NCBI GenBank assembly: GCA_942491345.1
Contig: CALOAN010000042.1
Coordinates: 88,644 to 152,643, forward strand
DNA: 64,000 nucleotides
Source: JAHEEL01 sp942491345
GTDB lineage: Bacteria > Actinomycetota > Acidimicrobiia > Spongiisociales > UBA5794
Direction: 5' to 3'
Of this stretch, positions 32,077 through 40,462 are shown piece by piece (position 1 is the stretch's first letter; each line of letters begins with the position of its first letter). The notes beneath the pieces are model-generated. The model ran no database searches, had not been told where the DNA came from, and saw only the letters and a list, made by a program, of their open reading frames with translations. The position numbers and the translations under genes were made by a program.

Positions 32077-32526
32077 CTACGACCGCGACTGGTCCAGTTC
32101 GTCGATCTTCCCGACCCTTCGGACGTGCCGCTCTTCACCCGTGAACTCGGCCCCGATGAAGGCCTTGACGATTTCCCACGCCAACTCCGAACCGATGACT
32201 CGAGCGCCAAGGGCGATGACGTTCAGGCCGTCGTGTTCGACCGCTTGATGCGCCGTGTAGACGTCGTGGACCGTCGTGGACCGCACGCCGAAGACTTTGT
32301 CCGCCGTGATTGCGGCGCCGGCGCCTGATCCGCAGAGCACCACCCCTCGATCGACCTCACCGGCGGCGACGGCGCGGGCTGCAGGTATCACGTAGTCCGG
32401 ATAGTCGGCGGCGGCGTCCGAGTCGGTTCCGAAGTCGACGACCTCGTGGCCGGCTGCAGTGAGCCGCGCCTTGAGATCCTCTTTGAGGTGAAAACCCCCA
32501 TGATCCGTCGCCATGGCAATACGCAC
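32077..32526 (-). CDS. rpiB: RpiB/LacAB-type ribose-5-phosphate isomerase (canonical Cys form)
   Basis: 149 aa, GTG 32526 with AAGGAG 5 nt upstream. The ordinary RpiB length without extension: RIAMATDHGGFHLKE, ADYPDYVIPAARA, and VVLCGSGAGAAITADKV with the catalytic Cys65. It likely serves the pentose phosphate pathway in the cytosol and contrasts with the BMC copy at 21426, which has Asp in place of that Cys and an encapsulation peptide. Confidence 0.9.
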   Translation of the reverse strand: MRIAMATDHGGFHLKEDLKARLTAAGHEVVDFGTDSDAAADYPDYVIPAARAVAAGEVDRGVVLCGSGAGAAITADKVFGVRSTTVHDVYTAHQAVEHDGLNVIALGARVIGSELAWEIVKAFIGAEFTGEERHVRRVGKIDELDQSRS

Positions 32527-32565
32527 GAGTTCTCCTTGATCGGTAGATGGTGAGGCTAGCGAAGG

Positions 32566-32653
32566 GAGACCCGAGATCCGAGACCGGAGATGTGAGATCC
32601 GAGACCCGAGATCCGACCGTGCCCTGTCTCGTGTCTCGTGTCTCGTGTCTCAA
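32566..32653. repeat. Period-7 heptamer inverted repeat (GAGAYNN / GTCTCNN)
   Basis: Seven left heptamers (GAGACCC, GAGATCC, GAGACCG, GAGATGT, GAGATCC, GAGACCC, GAGATCC) and four right heptamers (three GTCTCGT, one GTCTCAA) flank an 11-nt centre. It lies head-to-head between rpiB and murA. Confidence 0.85.
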
Positions 32654-32692
32654 CTACCACCCGAAGTCCCACCCGGTTCACACGCCTTTCCC

Positions 32693-32698
32693 TAGTCT
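32693..32698 (+). promoter_or_regulatory. Candidate -10 box TAGTCT, leaderless murA
   Basis: TAGTCT ends 7 nt before ATG 32706 and no Shine-Dalgarno is present. Confidence 0.5.
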
Positions 32699-32705
32699 TC
32701 GGTTC

Positions 32706-33968
32706 ATGACCATCCCGACGGAGGTGTTGCGGGTCGTAGGGGGGACCCCGCTCGAGGGGGAACTCTCGGTGCTTGGCGCAAAGAATGCCGCGCTGAAGCA
32801 CATGGTCGCCACGTTGCTGGCGCCCGGACTGCACTGCCTCTCAAACGTTCCTCGGATTCTCGACGTCGAAATCATGGGCGACGTCCTGCGGCATGTCGGC
32901 GCGACGTGTGAGCGGAGCGGGACCACGATCGAGATCTCGGTTCCCGAAGACCCGAACCCGGAAGCGCCGCTTGATCTCGTTCGGCAGATGCGCGCCTCGA
33001 TCCTGATCCTCGGCACGCTCCTTGCCCGGACGGGTGAAGCCAGAGTCGCGCTGCCGGGAGGTGATGACTTTGGTGCGCGGCCGATCGATCTTCATCTCGG
33101 TGGACTCGAGGACCTCGGCGCCGTGTTCGAACTCCGGCACGGCGTGCTGCGGGCCACCGCCCCGAACGGGCTCCGTGGCGCCGAGATCTATCTCGAGTTC
33201 CCGTCAGTCGGCGCGACCGAGAACATCCTCCTCGCTTCCGTGTTGGCACAGGGGACAACCACGATCGGCAACGCGGCCAGGGAACCCGAACTCGCCGACC
33301 TGGCGGAATACCTCATTGAGATGGGGGCCGACATCGAAGGTGCGGGGACTTCGACCATCGTCGTCAGAGGCGTTTCCGAGCTGCACCCGGCCAACCATCG
33401 CGTGGTTCCCGATCGCCTTGAGGCCGGAACGTACATCTTCGCCGGTGCGATGACCGGCGGCAGAGTCACCATTCGCGATTGTGTTCCTCAGCACCTTCGG
33501 ATGGAGATGAGCAAGCTGGGCGATGCAGGGGCAGAGGTTACGTCAGGCGAAGACTGGATCACCGTCACGGGTCCCGACCGTCCGGAGCCGATCGACTTCG
33601 CCACCCTCCCATTCCCGGGCTACCACACCGACATGCATCCGCAGATGGTGGCGTTGCTTTCGGTGGCGGACGGGACTTCGATCGCGACCGAGAACGTCTA
33701 CGCCGCACGATTTCGATACATCGGCGAGCTGAACCGCATGGGAGCCGACATTCACACCGATGGGCAGCACATCGTGATCCGCGGCGTCGGAGAGCTCAGC
33801 GGCTGTGAAGTCGACGGATGCGATATCAGGGCTGCTGCTGCGCTCACCATCGCCGGCCTGCGGGCTGACGGCACAACCACCGTCGTCGGCGCACATCACG
33901 TCGACCGCGGCTACGACGGCTTCGTCCGGAATCTGCGATCGCTCGGTGCCCAGATCGAAAGGGTCTGA
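32706..33968 (+). CDS. murA: UDP-N-acetylglucosamine 1-carboxyvinyltransferase, Asp-type active site
   Basis: 420 aa. LSVLGAKNAALKHMVATLLA is the substrate-binding start, PGGDDFGARPIDLHLGGLE the active-site loop, and LEAGTYIFAGAMTGG, GYHTDMHPQM and HVDRGYDGF further conserved points. MurA adds enolpyruvate to UDP-GlcNAc, the first committed step of peptidoglycan synthesis. The residue equal to E. coli Cys115, the fosfomycin target, is Asp120 here; Asp-type MurA enzymes (as in mycobacteria) are naturally fosfomycin-insensitive. ATG 32706 is set by the adjacent -10 box. Confidence 0.92.
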   Translation: MTIPTEVLRVVGGTPLEGELSVLGAKNAALKHMVATLLAPGLHCLSNVPRILDVEIMGDVLRHVGATCERSGTTIEISVPEDPNPEAPLDLVRQMRASILILGTLLARTGEARVALPGGDDFGARPIDLHLGGLEDLGAVFELRHGVLRATAPNGLRGAEIYLEFPSVGATENILLASVLAQGTTTIGNAAREPELADLAEYLIEMGADIEGAGTSTIVVRGVSELHPANHRVVPDRLEAGTYIFAGAMTGGRVTIRDCVPQHLRMEMSKLGDAGAEVTSGEDWITVTGPDRPEPIDFATLPFPGYHTDMHPQMVALLSVADGTSIATENVYAARFRYIGELNRMGADIHTDGQHIVIRGVGELSGCEVDGCDIRAAAALTIAGLRADGTTTVVGAHHVDRGYDGFVRNLRSLGAQIERV

Positions 33969-34025
33969 TCAGGACCGCCGTGAGGGATCGGCAACCGACG
34001 TCCGCAGTAGTGAGTCATCCGCGAT

Positions 34026-34031
34026 TAGCTT
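34026..34031 (+). promoter_or_regulatory. Candidate -10 box TAGCTT, leaderless NifU-like gene
   Basis: TAGCTT ends 6 nt before ATG 34038, which favours this start over GTG 34032. Confidence 0.4.
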
Positions 34032-34037
34032 GTGGGT

Positions 34038-34340
34038 ATGGTCGCTGAGCAAGAGAACGTGATCGAGATCGCCTCTCCCACGGACAAACCCGAAGCCGGG
34101 TTTGGCGGCGCGGGGGAGATCGATCTCTCCGTGCTCGAGACAACACTCGAGTACATCCGTCCTGCGCTGCAAGCCGACGGGGGAGACCTTGTGCTGCTTG
34201 GCGCAGAGGATGGCAAGGTGAGCCTTCAGCTCGTCGGAGCCTGCGGCGGCTGTCCGCTATCGACGATGACGCTCACCGCCGGAATTGAACGCATCCTTCG
34301 CGACCGGGTGCCCGGCGTCACAACCGTCGAAGCTATCTGA
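34038..34340 (+). CDS. NifU C-terminal domain (Nfu) iron-sulfur carrier
   Basis: 100 aa. The Nfu core LDVLETT...IRPALQADGGDLVLLG and VGACGGCPLSTMTLTAGIERIL contains the CxxC pair that holds a labile 4Fe-4S cluster for delivery to apoproteins. There is a 25-residue variable N-terminus. It is an accessory FeS carrier. The cysteine desulfurase at 37.3 kb could feed sulfur into the same pool, but no scaffold or SUF genes are in view. Confidence 0.88.
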   Translation: MVAEQENVIEIASPTDKPEAGFGGAGEIDLSVLETTLEYIRPALQADGGDLVLLGAEDGKVSLQLVGACGGCPLSTMTLTAGIERILRDRVPGVTTVEAI

Positions 34341-34375
34341 CGCGCGTGTGCGCCGCTCCGTCGTCGTCGTCGCCG

Positions 34376-34381
34376 TAATCT
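34376..34381 (+). promoter_or_regulatory. Candidate -10 box TAATCT, leaderless meaB
   Basis: TAATCT ends 6 nt before GTG 34388 and 9 nt before the following ATG. Confidence 0.45.
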
Positions 34382-34387
34382 GACGTC

Positions 34388-35302
34388 GTGATGCTCATTG
34401 AACGCGCCAGAGCAGGCGATCGCCGCTCCCTTGCCCGCCTCGTCAGCAGGGTTGAGGACGACACGCCGGAGGGTCGACAAGCACTCGCCGACGTGTACCC
34501 GGCCGGAGGGGATGCCTGGGTGACCGGAATCACTGGAGCGCCGGGAGCCGGCAAGTCCAGCCTCGTCGACGGGCTCGTCGGCCACGCGACCGATCACGGG
34601 AACGTGGCGGTTATCGCGGTTGATCCCTCGAGTCCGTTCACCGGCGGTGCCGTCCTTGGGGACCGCATACGAATGCAGCGCCACACCGACGACCCGCGTG
34701 TCTACATCCGGTCGATGGCAAATCGCGGGCACCTCGGCGGCCTTGCGGATGCAACACCGAGGGTTGTTGCGTTGCTCGACGGCATCGGCTTTCGCGAAGT
34801 GGTGATCGAAACGGTTGGTGTCGGTCAGGCGGAGGTCGACGTCGCGGCGTCTGCGGACACCGTGGTTGTGGTTGTGAACCCCGGTTGGGGAGATGCGGTC
34901 CAGGCTGCGAAGGCGGGGCTTCTCGAGATCGGCGATATCTTCGTGGTGAACAAGGCAGATCGACCCGGCGCTCACGAAGCGGTGACCGATTTGAATCGTA
35001 TGCTCGACGTCGGCCCCGAACGTGCTTGGCGTCCACCCGTCGTGACCACCGTCGCCACGGACGGCACGGGGATCGGAGAGCTCCTGAGCGCGATCGCGGA
35101 CCACCGTCGCTACCTCGAAGAGAGCGGTGCGCTCGACCAACTGCGACGAGAACGGGCGTTGCGCGAGATTGAGGCAGCGGTGCGAGCCGGGCTGCGGAGA
35201 CGGGCAACAATCGACGATGCCGGTGAGGCCACGCTCGATCGTGTCGTGGCTCGCGAGATTGATCCTTGGTCGGCAGCCGAAGGCGTCGTCAACGCGTTGT
35301 AG
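34388..35302 (+). CDS. meaB: MeaB/ArgK-family G3E GTPase
   Basis: 304 aa. Walker A VTGITGAPGAGKSSLVDGL, switch DPSSPFTGGAVLGDRIRMQ, the TVGVGQAEVDVA segment and the guanine-binding NKAD motif are the MeaB family signatures. MeaB proteins load and protect B12-dependent acyl-CoA mutases such as methylmalonyl-CoA mutase. No mutase gene is adjacent in the window, although an enoyl-CoA hydratase follows 33 nt downstream, so the partner must be encoded elsewhere. Confidence 0.9.
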   Translation: MMLIERARAGDRRSLARLVSRVEDDTPEGRQALADVYPAGGDAWVTGITGAPGAGKSSLVDGLVGHATDHGNVAVIAVDPSSPFTGGAVLGDRIRMQRHTDDPRVYIRSMANRGHLGGLADATPRVVALLDGIGFREVVIETVGVGQAEVDVAASADTVVVVVNPGWGDAVQAAKAGLLEIGDIFVVNKADRPGAHEAVTDLNRMLDVGPERAWRPPVVTTVATDGTGIGELLSAIADHRRYLEESGALDQLRRERALREIEAAVRAGLRRRATIDDAGEATLDRVVAREIDPWSAAEGVVNAL

Positions 35303-35335
35303 CCTCCCATGCACGCGAGTTCAGGAGGGAACGTC

Positions 35336-36103
35336 GTGAATCTCGTCAACTACACCGTTTCGGACTCGGTGGCCACGATCACCCTCAACCGGCCACCGGT
35401 GAACGCCCTCAACGCGGAACTGATCACCGATATCGGTTCCGCTCTCGGCGAGGCGGAAGCCGACGAAGTACGAGCCGTGATTGTCACCGGGCGCCCTCAC
35501 TTCGCGGCCGGGGCGGACATCACCGGCTTCCAGAAGGCGTTCGATGGCGGTGGCGCCCCCGGCCTCGCCGCATCCTTGTCCGCCGTTGTGACGCAACTCC
35601 AGTCCCTCGAGAAGCCAACCATTGCCGCAATCCGTGGATTTGCTCTCGGCGGAGGACTCGAGCTTGCCATGGGAGCCGACCTTCGGTATCTGGCCGACGA
35701 CGCCCGCATAGGGCAGCCTGAGATCCTGCTCGGAATCATCCCCGGCGCAGGTGGCACGCAGCGGCTTCCTCGCCTCATCGGGTATCAGCGTGCTCTCGAG
35801 ATGTGCCTGACCGGACGGCAGGTCGATGCGGACGAGGCCGTCGAGATCGGTCTCGCCGATCGGGTCGTCCCTGCCGACGATCTCTTCGACACCGTCATGA
35901 AGGACGCCGTCCAATTCGCGTCTGGACCGACGGCCGCATATGCCGCAACCAAACGAGCGGTTGCCGGAGGCTGGGGGGCTCAACTCGGTCGGGGCCTGGA
36001 TATCGAGGCCGCCGAGTTCGACCGTGTCTTCGCCACGAACGATGCGAGGACCGGAGTCGCCGCGTTCCTCGCGAAGGAGAAGCCCGAGTTCGAGGGCCGG
36101 TAG
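35336..36103 (+). CDS. Enoyl-CoA hydratase/isomerase family protein
   Basis: 255 aa. GTG 35336 has GGAGG 8 nt upstream; the ATG at 35309 would lack one. Crotonase signatures: VATITLNRPPVNALN, GRPHFAAGADITGF (oxyanion hole), AIRGFALGGGLELAMGADLRY and EILLGIIPGAGGTQRLPRLIG with the two catalytic Glu positions (E in LELAMG and EILLG). It hydrates or isomerises enoyl-CoA in fatty-acid or related breakdown. Exact substrate unknown. Confidence 0.88.
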   Translation: MNLVNYTVSDSVATITLNRPPVNALNAELITDIGSALGEAEADEVRAVIVTGRPHFAAGADITGFQKAFDGGGAPGLAASLSAVVTQLQSLEKPTIAAIRGFALGGGLELAMGADLRYLADDARIGQPEILLGIIPGAGGTQRLPRLIGYQRALEMCLTGRQVDADEAVEIGLADRVVPADDLFDTVMKDAVQFASGPTAAYAATKRAVAGGWGAQLGRGLDIEAAEFDRVFATNDARTGVAAFLAKEKPEFEGR

Positions 36104-36155
36104 CGTGCTGCACATGGCCGGTGGAAGACCGGCACCCCAATACCCGTCACGGAGA

Positions 36156-36161
36156 TAGCCT
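36156..36161 (+). promoter_or_regulatory. Candidate -10 box TAGCCT before the membrane hydrolase
   Basis: TAGCCT ends 9 nt before ATG 36171 without a ribosome site. Confidence 0.4.
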
Positions 36162-36170
36162 CCAAGCGAT

Positions 36171-37310
36171 ATGGCCACCCGAAAGATCCCGCGATGGACG
36201 GGAACCGCTGTCCTCATCGGCATCGGCGTAGTGGCGGTCGTGCTGTTCCTGGTGGCCTGGCTTTCCGCCAACCAGATCCGATCCGACCTCCTCGTGCCGG
36301 TCGCGGACGACCGCCCGTACGACATCGAAGTGGTTCGAACACCTCCGGCGCGCCTCGTGATCGCCGGAACCGACGACCCGGCCCGCGGCGGAACGTGGGG
36401 TTTTGAGACCGAGGAGACGTACACCCAGCTCACGGCGTTGCTCAACCGGACGCAGACAGACACAGAATGGGCCGCCACTCCGTATGTCGGCGAACCGCTG
36501 GTCGGCGTATCGGGCAGAGCCGATGTCGACGCATTTCCGGTCGATCCGATGGTTTCGTTCGGTCTCGGGTTCGAGGACGTTCGCGCCCCCGGCGACCTTG
36601 GCCCGCTGCCGGCGTGGCTGATCGATGGGCGCCAGTCGACGTGGGTGATCATCGTTCACGGTCGGGGCACCGACAGCCGCACGCAGGCCCTTCGGATGAT
36701 CCCGAGCTACGTCGAATCCGGATACCCGGTGTTGGTCGTCACCTACCGCAACGATGACGGTGCGCCCAAAGACCCGTCCGGCCTGCGGTCCTGGGGCCTG
36801 ACGGAGTGGCGCGATCTAGAGGCCGCGGTGCGCCTCGCCGAGCGGGAAGGTGCGCAGGACTACATCCTGGTCGGCCACGACCTCGGTGCCGAGGTGGTGT
36901 CGACGTTCCTCCATGAGTCCGACAGCGTTGGGAACGTGCTCGGTGTTGTGTTCGATTCACCCTCCCTCGATCTCGCGGGCGCTCTCAACTACAACTCGGG
37001 CCCGGTCGCGTCATTCGTCGGATATCTCGGCCAGCAGATGGCGAGGCTGCGGTTCGGGATGGAATGGGATGAACTCGACCAAGTCGCCCGGGCTGACCAG
37101 TTCGACGTTCCGGTCCTCGCCCTTCATGGGGCCCGCGACGAGGTCGCCCCCATTGCCATCACCGAATCGTTCGTTGCCGCGCGGCCGGACCTCGCCAGAC
37201 TCGTTCGGTTCGAGCAAGGCGGCCATGGGGATCTCTGGAACATCGACCGCGCGCGCTACGAAACCGAAGTCATGGCATTTCTGGAGAGCTTCGTCGACGA
37301 CGAAGGCTGA
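36171..37310 (+). CDS. Membrane-anchored alpha/beta hydrolase with Asp nucleophile elbow
   Basis: 379 aa. A single N-terminal membrane segment (VLIGIGVVAVVLFLVAWL) anchors an extracytoplasmic hydrolase. The oxyanion stretch is WVIIVHGRGTDSRTQ; the elbow is ILVGHDLGAEVVSTF, with Asp where serine hydrolases have Ser, as in epoxide hydrolases and dehalogenases (GHDWG). A second Asp (HGARDEVAP) and a His (EQGGHGDLW) complete a triad. Its activity is not known; the long N-terminal half before the elbow (residues 40-150) is not recognised. Confidence 0.78.
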   Translation: MATRKIPRWTGTAVLIGIGVVAVVLFLVAWLSANQIRSDLLVPVADDRPYDIEVVRTPPARLVIAGTDDPARGGTWGFETEETYTQLTALLNRTQTDTEWAATPYVGEPLVGVSGRADVDAFPVDPMVSFGLGFEDVRAPGDLGPLPAWLIDGRQSTWVIIVHGRGTDSRTQALRMIPSYVESGYPVLVVTYRNDDGAPKDPSGLRSWGLTEWRDLEAAVRLAEREGAQDYILVGHDLGAEVVSTFLHESDSVGNVLGVVFDSPSLDLAGALNYNSGPVASFVGYLGQQMARLRFGMEWDELDQVARADQFDVPVLALHGARDEVAPIAITESFVAARPDLARLVRFEQGGHGDLWNIDRARYETEVMAFLESFVDDEG

Positions 37311-37353
37311 GAACGGCACCGCAACGACGCGAAGTGGGGCAGACTTGGAGTCC

Positions 37354-38481
37354 ATGCTGTATCTCGACCACGCCGCCACAACCCCATTGCGACCCGAGGT
37401 TCGCGACGCGATGGCTCCATATGTGGGTGAACGCTTCGGCAACCCGTCCGGCATTCACACGACCGCGCAGCAGGCGAAGAACGCGGTGGAGGAGGCCCGC
37501 GAACAGATCGCGGCGTCGATCGGTGCGGCGCGCCCGCTCGAGATCGTGTTCACCGGTGGTGGGACCGAAGCAGACAATCTCGCCGTCCTCGGCGCATCCT
37601 GGTCCGGCCACGGTGCGATCATCACGACCGCGGTCGAGCACGCTGCCGTCCTCGAGTCGGCCCGATTCGCGGAGCGCAACGGACGTGCCGTGACGGTCCT
37701 CCCGGTAGATCACCGGGGTCGAGTCTCTCCCGAAGATGTGGCCGCCGCCGTCGACGATGAAACCGCGGTTGTCTCCGTGATGATGGCGAACAACGAAACG
37801 GGTGTCCTCCTGCCGGTGGACGAGATCGCCCATCGTGTCCGAGAGGTGAATACCCGGGCTCTCGTGCACACCGACGCCGTCCAAGCTTTTGCGTCGTTGC
37901 CCGTCGAGGTTCACGAATCCGGCCCTGATCTGATTTCGGTCTCCGCACACAAGATTGGTGGGCCGCAAGGTGTGGGCTTCCTCTTCGTTCGGGACGGCAT
38001 CGAACTCGAGCCTGTGATTCACGGAGGAGGTCAAGAACTCGGCAGACGGTCCGGAACTCACAACGTCGCTGCGATCGTCGGACTCGGAGCTGCGGTCACC
38101 GCAAGTGTCGCCGACCGTGACGGATACCGCACCCGGGTCGCCGCCGCTCGCGACCAATTCGAGCAGGACCTCCGATCACGTACGACCATCGAAGTCACGG
38201 CCGGCGACGCACAGCGCCTAGCCTCGCACTCCCATCTGAGGTTCCCGGACATCGCAGCTGAGACACTCCTCGTCCGCCTCGATTTGGCCGGCGTCGCAGC
38301 CGCCGCCGGAGCGGCCTGCCACAGCGGCGCCATCGAGACGAGTCACGTGCTCGATGCGATGGGTATCGATCCGGTGGCCGCGTCCGAATCCATTCGATTC
38401 AGCTTCGGCAGAGACGACGATGCCTCGACAGGAGCCGCAGCCGCTCGGGTCGTATCCGACGTCGTCGAGGGCCTCTCATGA
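37354..38481 (+). CDS. Cysteine desulfurase (NifS/IscS type)
   Basis: 375 aa. MLYLDHAATTPLRPEV at the start, TGGGTEADNLAVLG, NNETGVLLPV, HTDAVQAF and the PLP Lys in SVSAHKIGGPQGVG are class V aminotransferase signatures; AACHSGA near residue 315 carries the reactive Cys. It pulls sulfur from cysteine and passes it as persulfide. Its last 4 nt overlap mnmA, so its main client is likely the tRNA thiolation enzyme. A CAGACT ending 8 nt before the ATG may be its -10 box. Confidence 0.92.
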   Translation: MLYLDHAATTPLRPEVRDAMAPYVGERFGNPSGIHTTAQQAKNAVEEAREQIAASIGAARPLEIVFTGGGTEADNLAVLGASWSGHGAIITTAVEHAAVLESARFAERNGRAVTVLPVDHRGRVSPEDVAAAVDDETAVVSVMMANNETGVLLPVDEIAHRVREVNTRALVHTDAVQAFASLPVEVHESGPDLISVSAHKIGGPQGVGFLFVRDGIELEPVIHGGGQELGRRSGTHNVAAIVGLGAAVTASVADRDGYRTRVAAARDQFEQDLRSRTTIEVTAGDAQRLASHSHLRFPDIAAETLLVRLDLAGVAAAAGAACHSGAIETSHVLDAMGIDPVAASESIRFSFGRDDDASTGAAAARVVSDVVEGLS

Positions 38482-39545
38482 GGGCGCTGGTTGCGATGTC
38501 GGGGGGAGTTGACTCTTCCGTTGCTGCTGCACTCATGATCGAAGCCGGCTACGACGTGATCGGAGTCACCCTCAAACAATGGGTCGGCGCCGGAGGTGCG
38601 ATGCCCACCGCAGGGTGCTGCACCGTATCGGATGCTGAGGACGCCCGCCGCGTCGCCGCCCAACTCGGTGTTCCCTACTACGTCCTGGACTACGTCGATG
38701 AGTTCACGCAAGCTGTTGTGGAGCCGTTCGGGGCGTCGTACCTCGCCGGCTTCACACCGAACCCGTGTATCGAATGCAACCGCAAGGTCCGCTTCTCCGC
38801 CCTCCTGGATCGCTCGAACGACTTGGATGCCGACGTCCTCGTGACGGGTCACCATGCGAGGGTGCAGCGCGACGACGACGGGTGGCATCTGCTGCGTGCG
38901 GTAGATGGCACCAAGGACCAGTCCTACGTTCTCCATATGCTCGGTCAGCCCGAGTTGTCCCGGATCCGACTCCCCATTGGAGAGATGACGAAAACCGAGG
39001 TTCGCCGGCGCGCAGCCGATATGGGACTTCGAACCGCCGCCAAACCGGATAGCCAGGACATCTGCTTCGTAGGATCGGGCGACTACCGGGATTTCCTCAG
39101 CGACAACTTCCCGGAGACCGCCTTGCCGGGACCCGTCGTCGATACCGCGGGTGTGGTGCTCGGAGAACACGATGGCGTCACCGGTTTCACGATCGGTCAG
39201 CGGCGCGGACTCGGCATCTCCGTCGGTGAGCCCCGCTACGTCGTCGACATCGACCCACGGGACCGCACGGTCGTGGTCGGAACCTACGAAGACCTGCTCG
39301 TCGACGGATGCACGGTCAGCGACGTGTCGTTCACGTCGGGTTCCGCACCAGCCAGCGCGGCGGTGACGGTGAAGGTTCGCTACCGCTCGAGTGCAGTTGG
39401 AGCAACACTTCAGCCGTCGAACGACGAGTGGGAGGTTGCGTTCGACGATCCCCACCCGGCGCCAGCTCCGGGTCAGGCCGCTGTGTTCTACGACGGAGAC
39501 CGGGTCCTCGGTGGTGGAACCATCACAGGTGTGATCCGGCCATGA
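38478..39545 (+). CDS. mnmA: tRNA-specific 2-thiouridylase
   Basis: 355 aa. The PP-loop SGGVDSSVAAALM binds ATP; NPCIECNRKVRFSALLD holds the first catalytic Cys and DSQDICFVGSGDYRDFL the second; FTIGQRRGLGI follows. MnmA puts the 2-thio group on U34 of tRNA-Lys, -Glu and -Gln, using sulfur from the desulfurase encoded just upstream. It overlaps that gene and the next one (4 nt each). Confidence 0.95.
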   Translation: MRALVAMSGGVDSSVAAALMIEAGYDVIGVTLKQWVGAGGAMPTAGCCTVSDAEDARRVAAQLGVPYYVLDYVDEFTQAVVEPFGASYLAGFTPNPCIECNRKVRFSALLDRSNDLDADVLVTGHHARVQRDDDGWHLLRAVDGTKDQSYVLHMLGQPELSRIRLPIGEMTKTEVRRRAADMGLRTAAKPDSQDICFVGSGDYRDFLSDNFPETALPGPVVDTAGVVLGEHDGVTGFTIGQRRGLGISVGEPRYVVDIDPRDRTVVVGTYEDLLVDGCTVSDVSFTSGSAPASAAVTVKVRYRSSAVGATLQPSNDEWEVAFDDPHPAPAPGQAAVFYDGDRVLGGGTITGVIRP

Positions 39546-40462
39546 GGATCACCGGGGTCGGGAGCCTACCGCATACCGACGTTCACGAAGCTGCGACCTT
39601 CGTGGCGGAGACGACCGACCTCCACTACCTGCCGCAGCTGCCGAACCGCGACGCGTCGGAGGGAATGCTCCGCCAATGGGCGGAAGGGCTCTGTGGGGTC
39701 GGGGGGACCGAAGACGGCATCGGGCTCCGCTATGGCGAGGGCTCACAACCCTCAGCGGACGCGTTCGGCGGCGCTATGGCGATGCTCGATCGTGCCGAGG
39801 GCCCTGAACTCAAGACCCAGTTCGTGGGACCCGTGACGCTCTTCCTCGCCCTGCTCGCAGCCGGCTGCCCGTTTGACGGGCTCTGGGATTGTGTCGTGGA
39901 CGGACTCGTGAAACGCATACAGGCACACATTGACATGATCAACGCTGCCCGGCCCGGCGTGGACGTGATTGCCGTGATGGACGAACCGGCGCTGGTGACG
40001 TTCGCTCCCGGCCGCTCCAGCGGCCCGGTCCCAATCGAGGCGGCGGCGGATGCCATCGTGAGGGTGATGGCCGGAACGCCGATCCCGGTCGGCGTCCACG
40101 TGTGCGGCGACACCGACTGGCGGATGGTCGCCGGCTTGCAGCCGGCGTGGCTCTCGTGGGACTTGGCAGCGCTCGGAGACGGATTCCTCAACGCCACCGA
40201 TGCGATTGCCGAGACCGTGTCGCACGGCACCGGCATCATGTGGGGGATGGTTCCAACCGACCCCGCCCCGATCGACACCGACCGAATTCGCTCGCGGTAC
40301 GGTACGGCGGTGACTCGACTCGTGATCGATGGAGCCCCGGCTGCGGCGTTGACGAGCGCTTCACTAGCGACACCGGCCTGCGGGCTGGCGGGAATCACGG
40401 TCGGAGGCGCCGGCGTCGTCATGGATCGCCTCCGCGAGGTCGTGGAGATGGTTGATGCCTGA
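39542..40462 (+). CDS. MetE/UROD-like zinc methyltransferase domain protein
   Basis: 306 aa. MRITGVGSLPHTDVHEAA start, VDVIAVMDEPALVTF, GVHVCGDTDW and LATPACGLAGI match the C-terminal catalytic half of cobalamin-independent methionine synthase; the HVC pair and the late Cys are likely zinc ligands. It is far shorter than MetE and lacks its N-terminal half, so it may use another methyl donor. In mycobacteria a homologous uncharacterised gene sits in the same mnmA-ligA neighbourhood, so the context is conserved while the function is unproven. Confidence 0.78.
   Translation: MRITGVGSLPHTDVHEAATFVAETTDLHYLPQLPNRDASEGMLRQWAEGLCGVGGTEDGIGLRYGEGSQPSADAFGGAMAMLDRAEGPELKTQFVGPVTLFLALLAAGCPFDGLWDCVVDGLVKRIQAHIDMINAARPGVDVIAVMDEPALVTFAPGRSSGPVPIEAAADAIVRVMAGTPIPVGVHVCGDTDWRMVAGLQPAWLSWDLAALGDGFLNATDAIAETVSHGTGIMWGMVPTDPAPIDTDRIRSRYGTAVTRLVIDGAPAAALTSASLATPACGLAGITVGGAGVVMDRLREVVEMVDA

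Noticed and set aside
39500..39560. Riboswitch (SAM or cobalamin) before the MetE-like gene
   Set aside because: The gene overlaps mnmA, leaving no leader for a riboswitch.
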